A stretch of DNA of 64,000 bases from the NCBI GenBank assembly GCA_963695705.1, contig CAVOHB010000001.1, positions 124,001-188,000 on the forward strand. Reading direction: 5' to 3'. Position numbers and translations under genes: made by a program. The notes beneath the pieces were generated by a model. It was not told where the DNA came from and ran no database searches. It saw nothing but the letters and a program-made list of their open reading frames with translations. The stretch comes from JBKPNJ01 sp963695705 (lineage in GTDB: Bacteria; Actinomycetota; Actinomycetes; Propionibacteriales; Nocardioidaceae). Shown here in pieces: positions 33,635 to 41,435 of the stretch (position 1 is its first letter; every line of letters starts with the position of its first letter).

Positions 33635-34399
33635 ATGCCCACCATCGACCTGAACGCCGACCTCGGTGAGGGCTTCGGCCACTGGAGCCTGGGGAACGAC
33701 GACGACCTCCTCGGTCTCGTGACCAGCGCCAACGTCGCCTGCGGCTACCACGCCGGTGACGCGTCGACCATGCGACGGGTGTGCGATCGCGCCGTTGAAA
33801 AGGGCGTCGCCATCGGTGCACAGGTCGGGTACCGGGACCTGGCCGGCTTCGGGCGCCGGTTCATCGACATCGAGCCGGAGGCGCTGACCAACGACGTGAT
33901 CTGCCAGATCGCGGCGCTGCAGGGGTTCGCCCGTGTCGCGGGAGGCCGGGTTGGGTACGTCAAGCCGCACGGCGCGCTGTACAACGCGCTCGTCCGCCAC
34001 GAGCTGCAGGCGGCCGCCGTGGTCGAGGCCGTCACGCTGTACGACCCGACCCTGCCGGTGCTCGGACTGCCGGGATCCCAGTGGCTGCGGCTCGCCGGCG
34101 CGGCGGGCCTCCCGATCGTCGAGGAGTCGTTCGCCGATCGTGCCTACAACCCTGACGGGTGGCTCGTCCCTCGGGGTGAGCCCGGGTCGGTGCTCGATGA
34201 TCCCGCGGCGATCGCGGCCCGGTGCGTGTCGATGGTCGTGCACGGAACTGTCGAGGACGCCAGCGGAGGACGTCTGCGGATGCACCCCGGTTCCCTCTGC
34301 GTTCACGGCGATACGCCCGGCGCCGTCGAGATCGCCCAGCGCGTACGTGCGTCGCTGATGGAGGCCGGTGTGACTCTCGCGGCGTTCGCCACGCGATGA
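33635..34399 (+). CDS. pxpA: 5-oxoprolinase subunit A (LamB/YcsF family)
   Basis: PxpA is the part of the ATP-dependent PxpABC enzyme that opens 5-oxoproline to glutamate. The 254-residue product has the diagnostic start TIDLNADLGEGFGHW, then VTSANVACGYHAGDASTM with the metal-site His, GAQVGYRDLAGFGRR, YVKPHGALYNALVR, and LRMHPGSLCVHGDTPGAVEI near the end. ATG at 33635 follows the right yajQ repeat by 4 bases. pxpB and pxpC are not adjacent, unlike in many genomes, so they must be elsewhere if the enzyme is complete. Confidence 0.92.
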   Translation: MPTIDLNADLGEGFGHWSLGNDDDLLGLVTSANVACGYHAGDASTMRRVCDRAVEKGVAIGAQVGYRDLAGFGRRFIDIEPEALTNDVICQIAALQGFARVAGGRVGYVKPHGALYNALVRHELQAAAVVEAVTLYDPTLPVLGLPGSQWLRLAGAAGLPIVEESFADRAYNPDGWLVPRGEPGSVLDDPAAIAARCVSMVVHGTVEDASGGRLRMHPGSLCVHGDTPGAVEIAQRVRASLMEAGVTLAAFATR

Positions 34400-34480
34400 G
34401 AGTGCGCGTGGTGAGTTCTGCCTTGCGCCGACGATCCGGTTACAGTACGGCACTGACCGGGATTGAGGGGAGCTACAGGT

Positions 34481-35230
34481 ATGCGATTTCGTACGATGGC
34501 GGTCGCCGCCGCGCTGATGACTGCCCTGGCCGCTCCCGCCGCCGGGTCGGCGGCCGGCGCCGCGTCCGGTGCCTCCGCCGCTCAGTCGCAGGCGGCGCCG
34601 ATCCCCGACCGGTTCCGGTTCACGTTCGACAACGGGGAGACCCTGGCTCCCAACAGCCTGGTGCGGGATGTGACCGGTCACCGGCATCCCGGCACCGTGC
34701 TGACCATCGACAACGGGAGCCTCTCGGTCCAGAAGGACGCCGCCGGACGTGCCGCCGGCTTCCCCGGCGCCTGCAAGTCCTGCGGGCGTGCGATCATCGC
34801 GGTACCCGACGCAAAGGGACTCGACCCCGGCGTCCGTCCGTTCACGTTCGGCGCCTGGGTGAAGGTGACCAAGGCACAGACCCAGCACAACTCCAACATC
34901 GTGCAGAAGGGTTTCTTCCATCAGAAGGGCGGGCAGTGGAAGCTGCAGCTCAACGGCCACCTGCCCAACTGCGTCCTCTTCGGGAGAACCGGTCGGCTCA
35001 AGGTCACCTCGAGCATCGGCGTGTCAGACGGCAAGTGGCACAACGTCAGCTGCAGCCGCAGCCACGGTACGCTCGTCCTTCGGGTTGACGGAACGGTCCG
35101 CGGGAGGGCAAAGGGACGCGTCGGGTCGATCTCGAACGTCGCGTCCGTCCGCGTCGGCGGAAAGGGCCTGCGGCCGGGCAACGACCAGTTCCACGGGGTA
35201 CTCGACGGCGTGTACCTCAATGTCACCTAG
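34481..35230 (+). CDS. Secreted LamG/concanavalin-like domain protein
   Basis: The 249-residue protein starts at ATG 34481 with a signal peptide (MRFRTMAVAAALMTALAAPA followed by an Ala/Gly/Ser-rich stretch). The mature part has the LamG-like jelly-roll pattern: FRFTFDNGETLAPNSLVRDV, PFTFGAWVKVTKA, WKLQLNGHLPNC, SIGVSDGKWHNVSCSRSHGT, LVLRVDGTVRGRAKG and FHGVLDGVYLNVT. Three cysteines (two in CKSCG, others near residues 165 and 190) may form disulphides. The ligand is unknown; a cell-surface or carbohydrate-binding role is inferred. It is followed by a strong terminator. Confidence 0.8.
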   Translation: MRFRTMAVAAALMTALAAPAAGSAAGAASGASAAQSQAAPIPDRFRFTFDNGETLAPNSLVRDVTGHRHPGTVLTIDNGSLSVQKDAAGRAAGFPGACKSCGRAIIAVPDAKGLDPGVRPFTFGAWVKVTKAQTQHNSNIVQKGFFHQKGGQWKLQLNGHLPNCVLFGRTGRLKVTSSIGVSDGKWHNVSCSRSHGTLVLRVDGTVRGRAKGRVGSISNVASVRVGGKGLRPGNDQFHGVLDGVYLNVT

Positions 35231-35264
35231 GTGAACACAGCAAGGTCACCTGGCTCGCACCCAG

Positions 35265-35305
35265 CGCATTACGACCTCCGGAATGACTCCGGAGGTCGTA
35301 GTGCG
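35265..35305 (+). terminator. Terminator after the LamG-like gene
   Basis: CGCATTACGACCTCCGGA and TCCGGAGGTCGTAGTGCG form an 18-bp stem (one G-T pair) with the loop ATGAC, 34 bases after the stop. Confidence 0.85.
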
Positions 35306-35553
35306 TTGCAAGGGAACCAGTCTAGGAAGGGCGATTCCCCTTTGGTGATGGTGTCCGGCGGGCTGGATGAGGGCCGGATGGGAATGCCATCAACTCACAT
35401 GGATCGTCACATATGCTACTTGCTGTTGTCAAGCAACTGCAGAACGTAACAGGACGGCCACCCGGCCCGCCGGCCGCGTCACGATCGGCACCGAAGTCGT
35501 GCCCGGGCCAGGTTCGGGCCAGATCAGGTCGCGCCACATCACGTCGGGCCAGA
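35306..35553. other. Gene-free stretch with a 17-bp direct repeat
   Basis: No convincing gene. It is locally AT-richer near 35390-35450, with short palindromes around TTGCTGTTGTCAAGCAA. TCGGGCCAGATCAGGTC occurs at 35514-35530 and again at 35544-35560, a 30-bp period. Confidence 0.5.
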
Positions 35554-35757
35554 TCAGGTCACTGGCAAAGGAACCTCGAGCGCACCGTCCGCGAGGTCCG
35601 CCGCAGCGTGCTCGTCGCTCTCCAGAGGCGACCATCGCATCTTGATACAGCCGGCGCTCATCGTCCGGTACACCCGGTAGCAGAAATCGCCCTCGCGGTC
35701 GCATACGTTCGAGTCCGGCGGCCGGCAGATCAGGTCATCGACCCAGCAGACTTTCAT
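35554..35757 (-). CDS. Small hypothetical protein, Cys-containing
   Basis: A 67-residue frame from ATG 35757: MKVCWVDDLICRPPDSNVCD, then EGDFCYRVYRTMSAGCIKMR and an acidic tail. It has five cysteines and no recognised domain. It overlaps the upstream small ORF as ATGA, which supports real coupled translation. The composition differs from the shadow frames in this region. Function unknown. Confidence 0.4.
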   Translation of the reverse strand: MKVCWVDDLICRPPDSNVCDREGDFCYRVYRTMSAGCIKMRWSPLESDEHAAADLADGALEVPLPVT

Positions 35758-35876
35758 GCGTCCTGCTCGTACCGCAGGATGTCGCCGTAGTGCCTGGCCT
35801 TGCATTCCGGGTCGGCCACAAGTCGGATGGCGACGGGGCCTATGTCCCAGATACATGTACACAGAGTCGCGCTCAT
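35754..35876 (-). CDS. Very small hypothetical protein
   Basis: A 40-residue frame from ATG 35876: MSATLCTCIWDIGPVAIRLV, then ADPECKARHYGDILRYEQDA. It has a CxC and one further cysteine. AAGGAG lies directly before the ATG, an unusually short spacing. Its stop overlaps the next ORF as ATGA. No family is recognised. The pair may be relics of a phage or mobile element. Confidence 0.4.
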   Translation of the reverse strand: MSATLCTCIWDIGPVAIRLVADPECKARHYGDILRYEQDA

Positions 35877-36088
35877 ACTCCTTAGAGTGACACGTTTATC
35901 CCATTCGTCGTCCAACACGCTGAAACCCGGCCACTATGTCGACCGGCCCGCGACTGGGATCAGCGGCGTCCGGCCGGGGTCGAAACAGGCGTCGTCATCC
36001 ACGTACCGCGCTTCATCCAACCGAACGCACCTTGAACCGTTGGGTCAGACGTATACGCTCTAAGGCTGAATCTTCTGAAGGGTCTGCT

Positions 36089-36532
36089 GTGATCACCGTC
36101 CGTCGCACGATCACCGTCGGCAAGCCGGCGCCGGCCGTCTTCGCCTACCTCAGCGACTTCGCCACCGCCGTCGAGTGGGATCCGGGCACGGTCAGCTGCA
36201 GGAGGATCAAGGAGGGCTCCCCGGAGCCCACCGGTCTGGGCGCGGAGTACGAGAACGTGTCGCGGTTCAAGGGACGCGAGACCACGCTCCTGTACCGGGT
36301 CGAGCGGTTCGAACCGGGGCGGGCGATCGCACTGCACGGCCACAACAAGACCGTCACCTCCGTCGACACGATCTCGCTGGTCGCCCATGACGGCTCGACC
36401 GAGGTGGGGTACCAGGCCGACTTCAGTTTCAACGGAGTCGCCCGGTTCGCCGAGCCGCTGCTGAGGAAGTCGCTGGAGAAGCTCGGCGATGACGCGGAGC
36501 AGAGCCTGCGGGCCGCGCTCTCCCGGCTGTGA
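36089..36532 (+). CDS. SRPBCC-family protein (polyketide cyclase/dehydrase-like)
   Basis: The 147-residue START-like protein begins at GTG 36089 (VITVRRTITVGKPAPAVFAY). The helix-grip pattern is clear: AVFAYLSDFATAVEWDPGTV, GAEYENVSRFKGRETTLLYR, VERFEPGRAIALHG, STEVGYQADFSFNG and a long C-terminal helix LLRKSLEKLGDDAEQSLRAA. Such proteins bind hydrophobic ligands or lipids. No catalytic role can be assigned. Tandem repeats start at its stop codon. Confidence 0.82.
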   Translation: MITVRRTITVGKPAPAVFAYLSDFATAVEWDPGTVSCRRIKEGSPEPTGLGAEYENVSRFKGRETTLLYRVERFEPGRAIALHGHNKTVTSVDTISLVAHDGSTEVGYQADFSFNGVARFAEPLLRKSLEKLGDDAEQSLRAALSRL

Positions 36533-36605
36533 TGTCTGGCCGCGCTCCGCGGCCGGGATGTCTGGCCGCGCCCGCGCCGGGATGTCGGGCCGCGCCCGCG
36601 ACGCC
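36531..36605 (+). repeat. Tandem repeat after the SRPBCC gene
   Basis: Three head-to-tail copies of about 24-26 bp, each starting GATGTCTGGCCGCGC or GATGTCGGGCCGCGC (36531, 36557, 36581). The first copy overlaps the stop codon. A further partial match lies at 36632. Confidence 0.7.
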
Positions 36606-36693
36606 GAGACGCCTGGCAAGTCCCGCGCCGCCGTGATGTCCGGCATCCGACCCGTGTGCCGGCAACCGCAAACCCCGAGCGTACGGACGTAGC

Positions 36694-38703
36694 ATGGCGG
36701 GTACGTCATCACTCAGTTCGTCGCAACCAGCATTGCCAGATCCGACCGTCACAGAACATGTGACAGATCCGACCGTCACAGAACCTGTGACAAATCCGAC
36801 CGTCACAGAACCTGTGACAAAGGGGAACCCGTCCGTGACCAAACAGGTCAAGCAGCTCGCCAGGGTCATCATTCGCTTCGCCGGTGACTCCGGGGACGGG
36901 ATGCAGCTGACCGGGGACCGCTTCACCGAGGAGACGGCTGTCTTCGGCAACGACCTCTCCACGTTGCCTGCCTTCCCGGCGGAGATTCGCGCCCCGGCGG
37001 GCACGATGCCCGGCGTGTCATCGTTCCAGCTGCACTTCGCCGACCACGACATCCTGACCCCGGGTGACGCTCCGGACGTACTCGTCGCGATGAACCCGGC
37101 AGCCCTGCGGGCGAACGTCGACGACCTACCGGCGGGTGCCACCGTCATCATCGACACCCACGACTTCACCGACCGCAACCTGGCCCGGGCAGGCTATGTC
37201 ACCAACCCGCTCGAGGACGGGTCGCTGGACAAGTTCATCGTGCACAGCATCGACCTCACATCGCTCACGGTCGAGGGCGTCAAGGACTTCGGGCTCACCA
37301 GGAAGGACGCCGCGCGGGCCAAGAACATGTTCGCGCTCGGGCTGCTGTCCTGGCTGTACGGCCGGCCCACCGGGCCGACGATCGAGTTCCTGCAGACCAA
37401 GTTCGCCAGGTCGCCCCAGATCCGCGACGCCAACCTCACGGCGTTCCGCTCCGGCTGGAACTTCGGTGAGACCACCGAGACGTTCGCGGTGTCGTACGAG
37501 ATCAAGCCGGCGCCGATGCGCACCGGAACCTATCGCAACATCTCCGGCAACCTGGCCCTCGCGTACGGACTCATCGCGGCGTCGGTGCAGAGCAAGCTCC
37601 CGCTGTTCCTCGGCTCGTACCCCATCACCCCGGCGTCGGACATCCTGCACGAGCTGTCCAAGCACAAGCGGTTCGGCGTCGTCACGTTCCAGGCCGAGGA
37701 CGAGATCGCCGGGGTCGGGGCCGCGCTGGGTGCGTCGTTCGGCGGGGCACTCGGCGTGACCACCACGTCCGGGCCGGGAGTGGCGCTGAAGAGCGAGACG
37801 ATCGGGCTGGCGGTGATGCTCGAGCTCCCGCTCATCGTCTGCGACATCCAGCGCGGCGGACCGTCGACCGGTCTGCCCACCAAGACCGAACAGTCAGACC
37901 TGCTGCAGGCGATGTTCGGGCGCAACGGTGAGGCACCGGTCCCGATCATCGCGCCGCAGTCACCCGGCGACTGCTTCGATGCCGCCCTCGAGGCGGTGCG
38001 GATCGCCATCACATACCGGACACCTGTCTTCCTGCTCTCTGACGGCTACCTGGCCAACGGCTCCGAGCCCTGGCAGATACCGGACGCGGACTCGCTCATC
38101 CGGATCGACCCCGCGTTCACCACGGAGACCAACCACGTCACCGACCGCGGCGACAAGGAGTTCTGGCCGTACAAACGCGACCACGAGACGCTCGCCCGAC
38201 CGTGGGCGATCCCCGGCACCCCGGGGCTGGAGCACCGGATCGGCGGGCTGGAGAAGAGCGACGGTGACGGCAACATCTCCTACGAGCCGGCCAACCACGA
38301 CTTCATGGTGCGCACCAGGCAGGCCAAGGTCGACGCGATCGCCCAGTCCCTTGCTCCGCTGGAGGTGGACGACCCCGACGAGTCCGCCCGCGTGCTCGTG
38401 CTGGGATGGGGATCGACCTACGGCCCGATCGGCGCGGCTATCCGGCGGCTGCGCAAGGAGGGCATGTCGGTGGCACAGGCCCATCTGCGTCACCTCAACC
38501 CCTTGCCTTCCGACCTGGGCAAGATCCTGCACAGCTACGAGCGGGTGCTCGTACCCGAGATGAACCTCGGGCAGCTCAGCATGCTGCTTCGGGCCAGGTA
38601 CCTCGTCGACGTCGTGGGGTACAACCAGGTGCGGGGGATGCCGTTCACCGCCGGCGAGCTCGTCGACGCGATCACCACAACGCTTGAGGACCTCGAACGA
38701 TGA
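36694..38703 (+). CDS. korA: 2-oxoacid:ferredoxin oxidoreductase, alpha (fused gamma-alpha) subunit
   Basis: Catalyses, with KorB, CoA-dependent oxidation of 2-oxoglutarate (or a related 2-oxoacid) with reduction of ferredoxin. From ATG 36694 it has 669 residues. The gamma part begins VIIRFAGDSGDGMQLTGDRF near residue 58, and the alpha part begins GNLALAYGLIAASVQSKLPL near 287, with GSYPITPASDILHEL and TTSGPGVALKSETIGL. The first 47 residues contain a 9-residue triplet (DPTVTEHVT, DPTVTEPVT, NPTVTEPVT). GTG at 36835 has a better ribosome site (AGGGGA, 8 bases) and would start MTKQVKQLARVIIR, so the repeats may be leader rather than protein. Confidence 0.9.
   Translation: MAGTSSLSSSQPALPDPTVTEHVTDPTVTEPVTNPTVTEPVTKGNPSVTKQVKQLARVIIRFAGDSGDGMQLTGDRFTEETAVFGNDLSTLPAFPAEIRAPAGTMPGVSSFQLHFADHDILTPGDAPDVLVAMNPAALRANVDDLPAGATVIIDTHDFTDRNLARAGYVTNPLEDGSLDKFIVHSIDLTSLTVEGVKDFGLTRKDAARAKNMFALGLLSWLYGRPTGPTIEFLQTKFARSPQIRDANLTAFRSGWNFGETTETFAVSYEIKPAPMRTGTYRNISGNLALAYGLIAASVQSKLPLFLGSYPITPASDILHELSKHKRFGVVTFQAEDEIAGVGAALGASFGGALGVTTTSGPGVALKSETIGLAVMLELPLIVCDIQRGGPSTGLPTKTEQSDLLQAMFGRNGEAPVPIIAPQSPGDCFDAALEAVRIAITYRTPVFLLSDGYLANGSEPWQIPDADSLIRIDPAFTTETNHVTDRGDKEFWPYKRDHETLARPWAIPGTPGLEHRIGGLEKSDGDGNISYEPANHDFMVRTRQAKVDAIAQSLAPLEVDDPDESARVLVLGWGSTYGPIGAAIRRLRKEGMSVAQAHLRHLNPLPSDLGKILHSYERVLVPEMNLGQLSMLLRARYLVDVVGYNQVRGMPFTAGELVDAITTTLEDLER
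36741..36821 (+). repeat. Three 27-bp repeats with palindromes at the korA 5' end
   Basis: TCCGACCGTCACAG recurs at 36741, 36768 and 36795. Each unit contains the 17-bp inverted repeat GTCACA-gaacn-TGTGAC (36748-36764, 36775-36791, 36802-36818); the second and third are perfect GTCACAG-AAC-CTGTGAC. If korA starts at 36835 they form an operator-like or hairpin array in its leader. Confidence 0.75.
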
Positions 38704-39764
38704 CCAGCATCGAACTTCCCTTCCCCGGCCTGCGTGACGTCCCGGCGACCGACCAGCCGCAGACCAGGAAGGACTTCGCGTCCGACCAGGAGGTCAGGTG
38801 GTGCCCGGGCTGCGGTGACTACGCGGTGCTGGCCGCGGTCCAGAGCTTCCTGCCGGATCTCGGCCTGCGACGCGAGAACATCGTGTTCATCTCGGGTATC
38901 GGCTGTGCGGCGCGGTTCCCGTACTACCTCGACACCTACGGCCTGCACTCGATCCACGGGAGGGCCCCCGCGATCGCAACCGGTCTGGCGGTCACCCGTC
39001 CAGACCTCTCGGTCTGGGTGGTCACCGGCGACGGCGACGCGCTGTCGATCGGTGGCAACCACCTGATCCACGCGCTGCGACGCAACCTCAACATGACGAT
39101 CCTGCTGTTCAACAACAGGATCTACGGGCTCACCAAGGGCCAGTACTCCCCGACGTCGGAGAGCGGGAAGGTCACGAAGTCCACGCCGATGGGGTCGGTG
39201 GACACGCCGTTCAACCCGGTCTCGCTGGCGCTGGGCGCGGAGGCGACGTTCGTGGCCCGGACGCTGGACAGCGACCGCAAGCACCTCACCGGGGTACTGC
39301 GCGCGGCCACCGCCCACCGCGGCACCTCACTGGTCGAGATCTACCAGAACTGCCCGATCTTCAACGACGGCGCATTCGACTCCCTCAAGGACAAGGAGAC
39401 CAGGGACCTCGCGGTGATCCCGCTGGTGCATGGCGAGCCGATCCGGTTCGGCTCCGAAGGCGCCTTCGGCGTACACCGCGACCCGAAGACGATGGAGCTG
39501 GACATCGGCGAGGTCGCGGAGGTCGGCGAGGACTCATTGCTCGTGCACGATGCCCATGCCGACGACCCGGCTACCGCGTTCGCGCTGTCACGGCTGACCG
39601 GCACCGGCTACCTCGACCGGGCACCGGTCGGGATCTTCCGGCAGGTCGAGCGCCCGACGTACGACGACATGGCCCGGCTGCAGGTCGCCACCGCCAAGCA
39701 GGCCGACGGCGACGCGGAACTGGCCGGCCTGCTGGCGGGCAGCGACACCTGGTCCGTGGTCTGA
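38700..39764 (+). CDS. korB: 2-oxoacid:ferredoxin oxidoreductase, beta subunit
   Basis: Thiamine-diphosphate and Fe-S subunit partner of KorA, 354 residues. EVRWCPGCGDYAVLAAVQSF near residue 32 and GIGCAARFPYYLDTYGLHSI near 63 hold the cluster cysteines. The TPP-binding signature is WVVTGDGDALSIGGNHLIHA, with NNRIYGLTKGQYSPTS. ATG at 38700 overlaps the korA stop by 4 bases, so synthesis is coupled. The pair is an oxygen-tolerant two-subunit type common in actinobacteria and may serve in the TCA cycle. Confidence 0.94.
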   Translation: MTSIELPFPGLRDVPATDQPQTRKDFASDQEVRWCPGCGDYAVLAAVQSFLPDLGLRRENIVFISGIGCAARFPYYLDTYGLHSIHGRAPAIATGLAVTRPDLSVWVVTGDGDALSIGGNHLIHALRRNLNMTILLFNNRIYGLTKGQYSPTSESGKVTKSTPMGSVDTPFNPVSLALGAEATFVARTLDSDRKHLTGVLRAATAHRGTSLVEIYQNCPIFNDGAFDSLKDKETRDLAVIPLVHGEPIRFGSEGAFGVHRDPKTMELDIGEVAEVGEDSLLVHDAHADDPATAFALSRLTGTGYLDRAPVGIFRQVERPTYDDMARLQVATAKQADGDAELAGLLAGSDTWSVV

Positions 39765-39808
39765 CCGGAGCGATCGGCGCGGCGCCTGCCTGTGCGGGTC
39801 AGGGCAGG

Positions 39809-40534
39809 TCAGGGCTGGTACGTCCGGAAGGTCGGGCTCCGGGAGACCTCGAAGCGCGCGCTCCCCGGCACCCGGACGCGGAAGTACCACGAGCCGACGG
39901 CGGGCGCGCTGACCGGGAACCGGAAATGCGACCGGGCGCCGGTGGTCCCGGTGCGCAGGTTGCGCCAGGAGCAGCCGCGGCAGTCGCGCTTCTGCAGGAC
40001 GACATGACCATGGCGGTAGGCGGGGCGGACGTGGCCCATGAACCGCAGATGGGTGTCGCTGACCCGGATGATCCTCGAGGGAACCCGACGATGCACGAGA
40101 ATCCTCGTCGTGGAGGCCGAGGATCCGAGTCTCCGGTTGCCGGCGAACCGGACGCGGTAGCGGGCGTTGCCGAGTGCCCGCAGGCGGAACGCGAACGTCG
40201 GTCTGGTCGCGTGGCTCGTCCTGTCACTGGCGATGTGTCTCCAGCCGCCGGAGCCGTTGGCTCGTCGGGACAGCTTCACCTTGACCCCGGCTGCGGCGTA
40301 GGTCGAGCCGTGCCGGGCGTACCGGACCTGCCCGGCGATCCGCAGCCGTGCGCCGTACTTCTTCTGATGATGAATGGGATGTATCACCACGTGGCTGCGC
40401 ACATGCGCCCGCTGCGCGGTGGCCGCCGACGGGACCGATGTGGTCGCCCCGGGGCTGTCGGCCTGTGAGACCTCCGCCGACCCCAGGATGGCCAGCGTGA
40501 CCAGGCCGGCGGTCAGAGCGCCTAGGACTCGCAT
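39809..40534 (-). CDS. Secreted basic protein, unknown function
   Basis: The 241-residue protein starts at ATG 40534 with a signal peptide (MRVLGALTAGLVTLAILGSA, cleavage near EVSQA). The mature part is rich in Arg, His and Ser and carries two similar beta-rich halves: YGARLRIAGQVRYARHGSTY followed by VKVKLSRRANGSGGWRHIAS, and LRFMGHVRPAYRHGHVVLQK followed by WRNLRTGTTGARSHFRFPVS. They resemble immunoglobulin-like repeats found in surface proteins. Two cysteines lie in DCRGCSW. A longer upstream frame is rejected because the signal peptide begins at 40534. Convergent with korB. Confidence 0.7.
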   Translation of the reverse strand: MRVLGALTAGLVTLAILGSAEVSQADSPGATTSVPSAATAQRAHVRSHVVIHPIHHQKKYGARLRIAGQVRYARHGSTYAAAGVKVKLSRRANGSGGWRHIASDRTSHATRPTFAFRLRALGNARYRVRFAGNRRLGSSASTTRILVHRRVPSRIIRVSDTHLRFMGHVRPAYRHGHVVLQKRDCRGCSWRNLRTGTTGARSHFRFPVSAPAVGSWYFRVRVPGSARFEVSRSPTFRTYQP

Positions 40535-40658
40535 TGCTTGCCAATCTCGCTTCCTCGTTGGGCTGGGCGTCGGAAGTATCCGCGCCGGAGAACCTTCAGC
40601 AGGGTAGCCCCCGGTCCGGGTATCGACCAAAGGGTCATCGCGACCTCCCACCACCTTG

Positions 40659-40674
40659 AGTCAAGCAGTTGACT
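40659..40674. promoter_or_regulatory. Operator-like palindrome before the pentapeptide gene
   Basis: AGTCAA-GCAG-TTGACT is a perfect 6-bp inverted repeat 11 bases before the ATG at 40686. It would overlap a promoter or a very short leader. A repressor site is possible; no regulator gene is adjacent. Confidence 0.4.
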
Positions 40675-40685
40675 AGCGTTCCGCC

Positions 40686-41285
40686 ATGGATGCGCACGGT
40701 GAGCACTTCTCCGGCCTGGAGTGGTACGGCGAGGACCTGGCGGGCGGGTCCTACGTGTCCTGCGAGTTCAGCGACTCCGACATGATGGAGGTGCGCTCGC
40801 GGGGGGCGCGGTTCGACCGGTGTGAGTTCCGCGGGGTGCGACTCAACGTGTCAACGCACGAGGCGTCGAGCTTCACCGGCTGCCTGTTCTACCGTTCGTC
40901 GTTCTTCGGCGCCGAGCTACGTGGCTGCAAGTTCACCGGGAGCCGGTTCGTCGAGACCAAGCTGCGGCCGATGACCGTGGTCGGCGGCAACTGGTCCTAC
41001 ACCGCGCTTCGCGGGGCCGACCTGCAAGGAGTCGACCTGTCGAACGTACGCCTTGAGGAGGCGGACCTGTCCGAGGCCAACCTGACGGGGACGCGATTCA
41101 CCGGTGCCGACCTGACCCGCGCCACGTTTCGCGACGCAGTGCTCGACGACACGGTGCTCGCCGGTGCGGACCTCTCCGGCGTGGCGCTCGTGGGTCTGCG
41201 ATGGCATCGGACCCGGGTGGATCCAGTGCAGGCTCAGCTGATCGCCGAGGCTCAGGGCGTGCTGATCGAGCCCACGCCGGGGTGA
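40686..41285 (+). CDS. Pentapeptide-repeat protein
   Basis: The 199-residue protein is made of A(D/N)LXX-type repeats: RCEFRGVRLN, GCLFYRSSFFGAELRGCKFT, then ALRGADLQGVDLSNVRLEEA and DLSEANLTGTRFTGADLTRA. These fold as a right-handed quadrilateral beta-helix. Some such proteins (MfpA, Qnr) mimic DNA and protect gyrase from quinolones; length is in that range, but a gyrase role is not proven by sequence. There is no signal peptide or transmembrane segment. A palindrome lies just upstream. Confidence 0.88.
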   Translation: MDAHGEHFSGLEWYGEDLAGGSYVSCEFSDSDMMEVRSRGARFDRCEFRGVRLNVSTHEASSFTGCLFYRSSFFGAELRGCKFTGSRFVETKLRPMTVVGGNWSYTALRGADLQGVDLSNVRLEEADLSEANLTGTRFTGADLTRATFRDAVLDDTVLAGADLSGVALVGLRWHRTRVDPVQAQLIAEAQGVLIEPTPG

Positions 41286-41435
41286 GGCAGCGGCGTTGCC
41301 GCTGGCGGCCTCGCCGGACAGTGGGTGTCTAGGATCGGGTCATCGATAGGCACTGGAGGCTCACATGGCGGACCTGCACACGAACATGCACAGCGCCGGT
41401 GGGACGACCCACACACGAGTCGCCGGGGAGACGCC

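Noticed and set aside
36531..36605. CRISPR array
   Set aside because: Units are contiguous with no spacers, and no cas genes are present anywhere in the window. The same holds for the arrays at 36741 and 42342.
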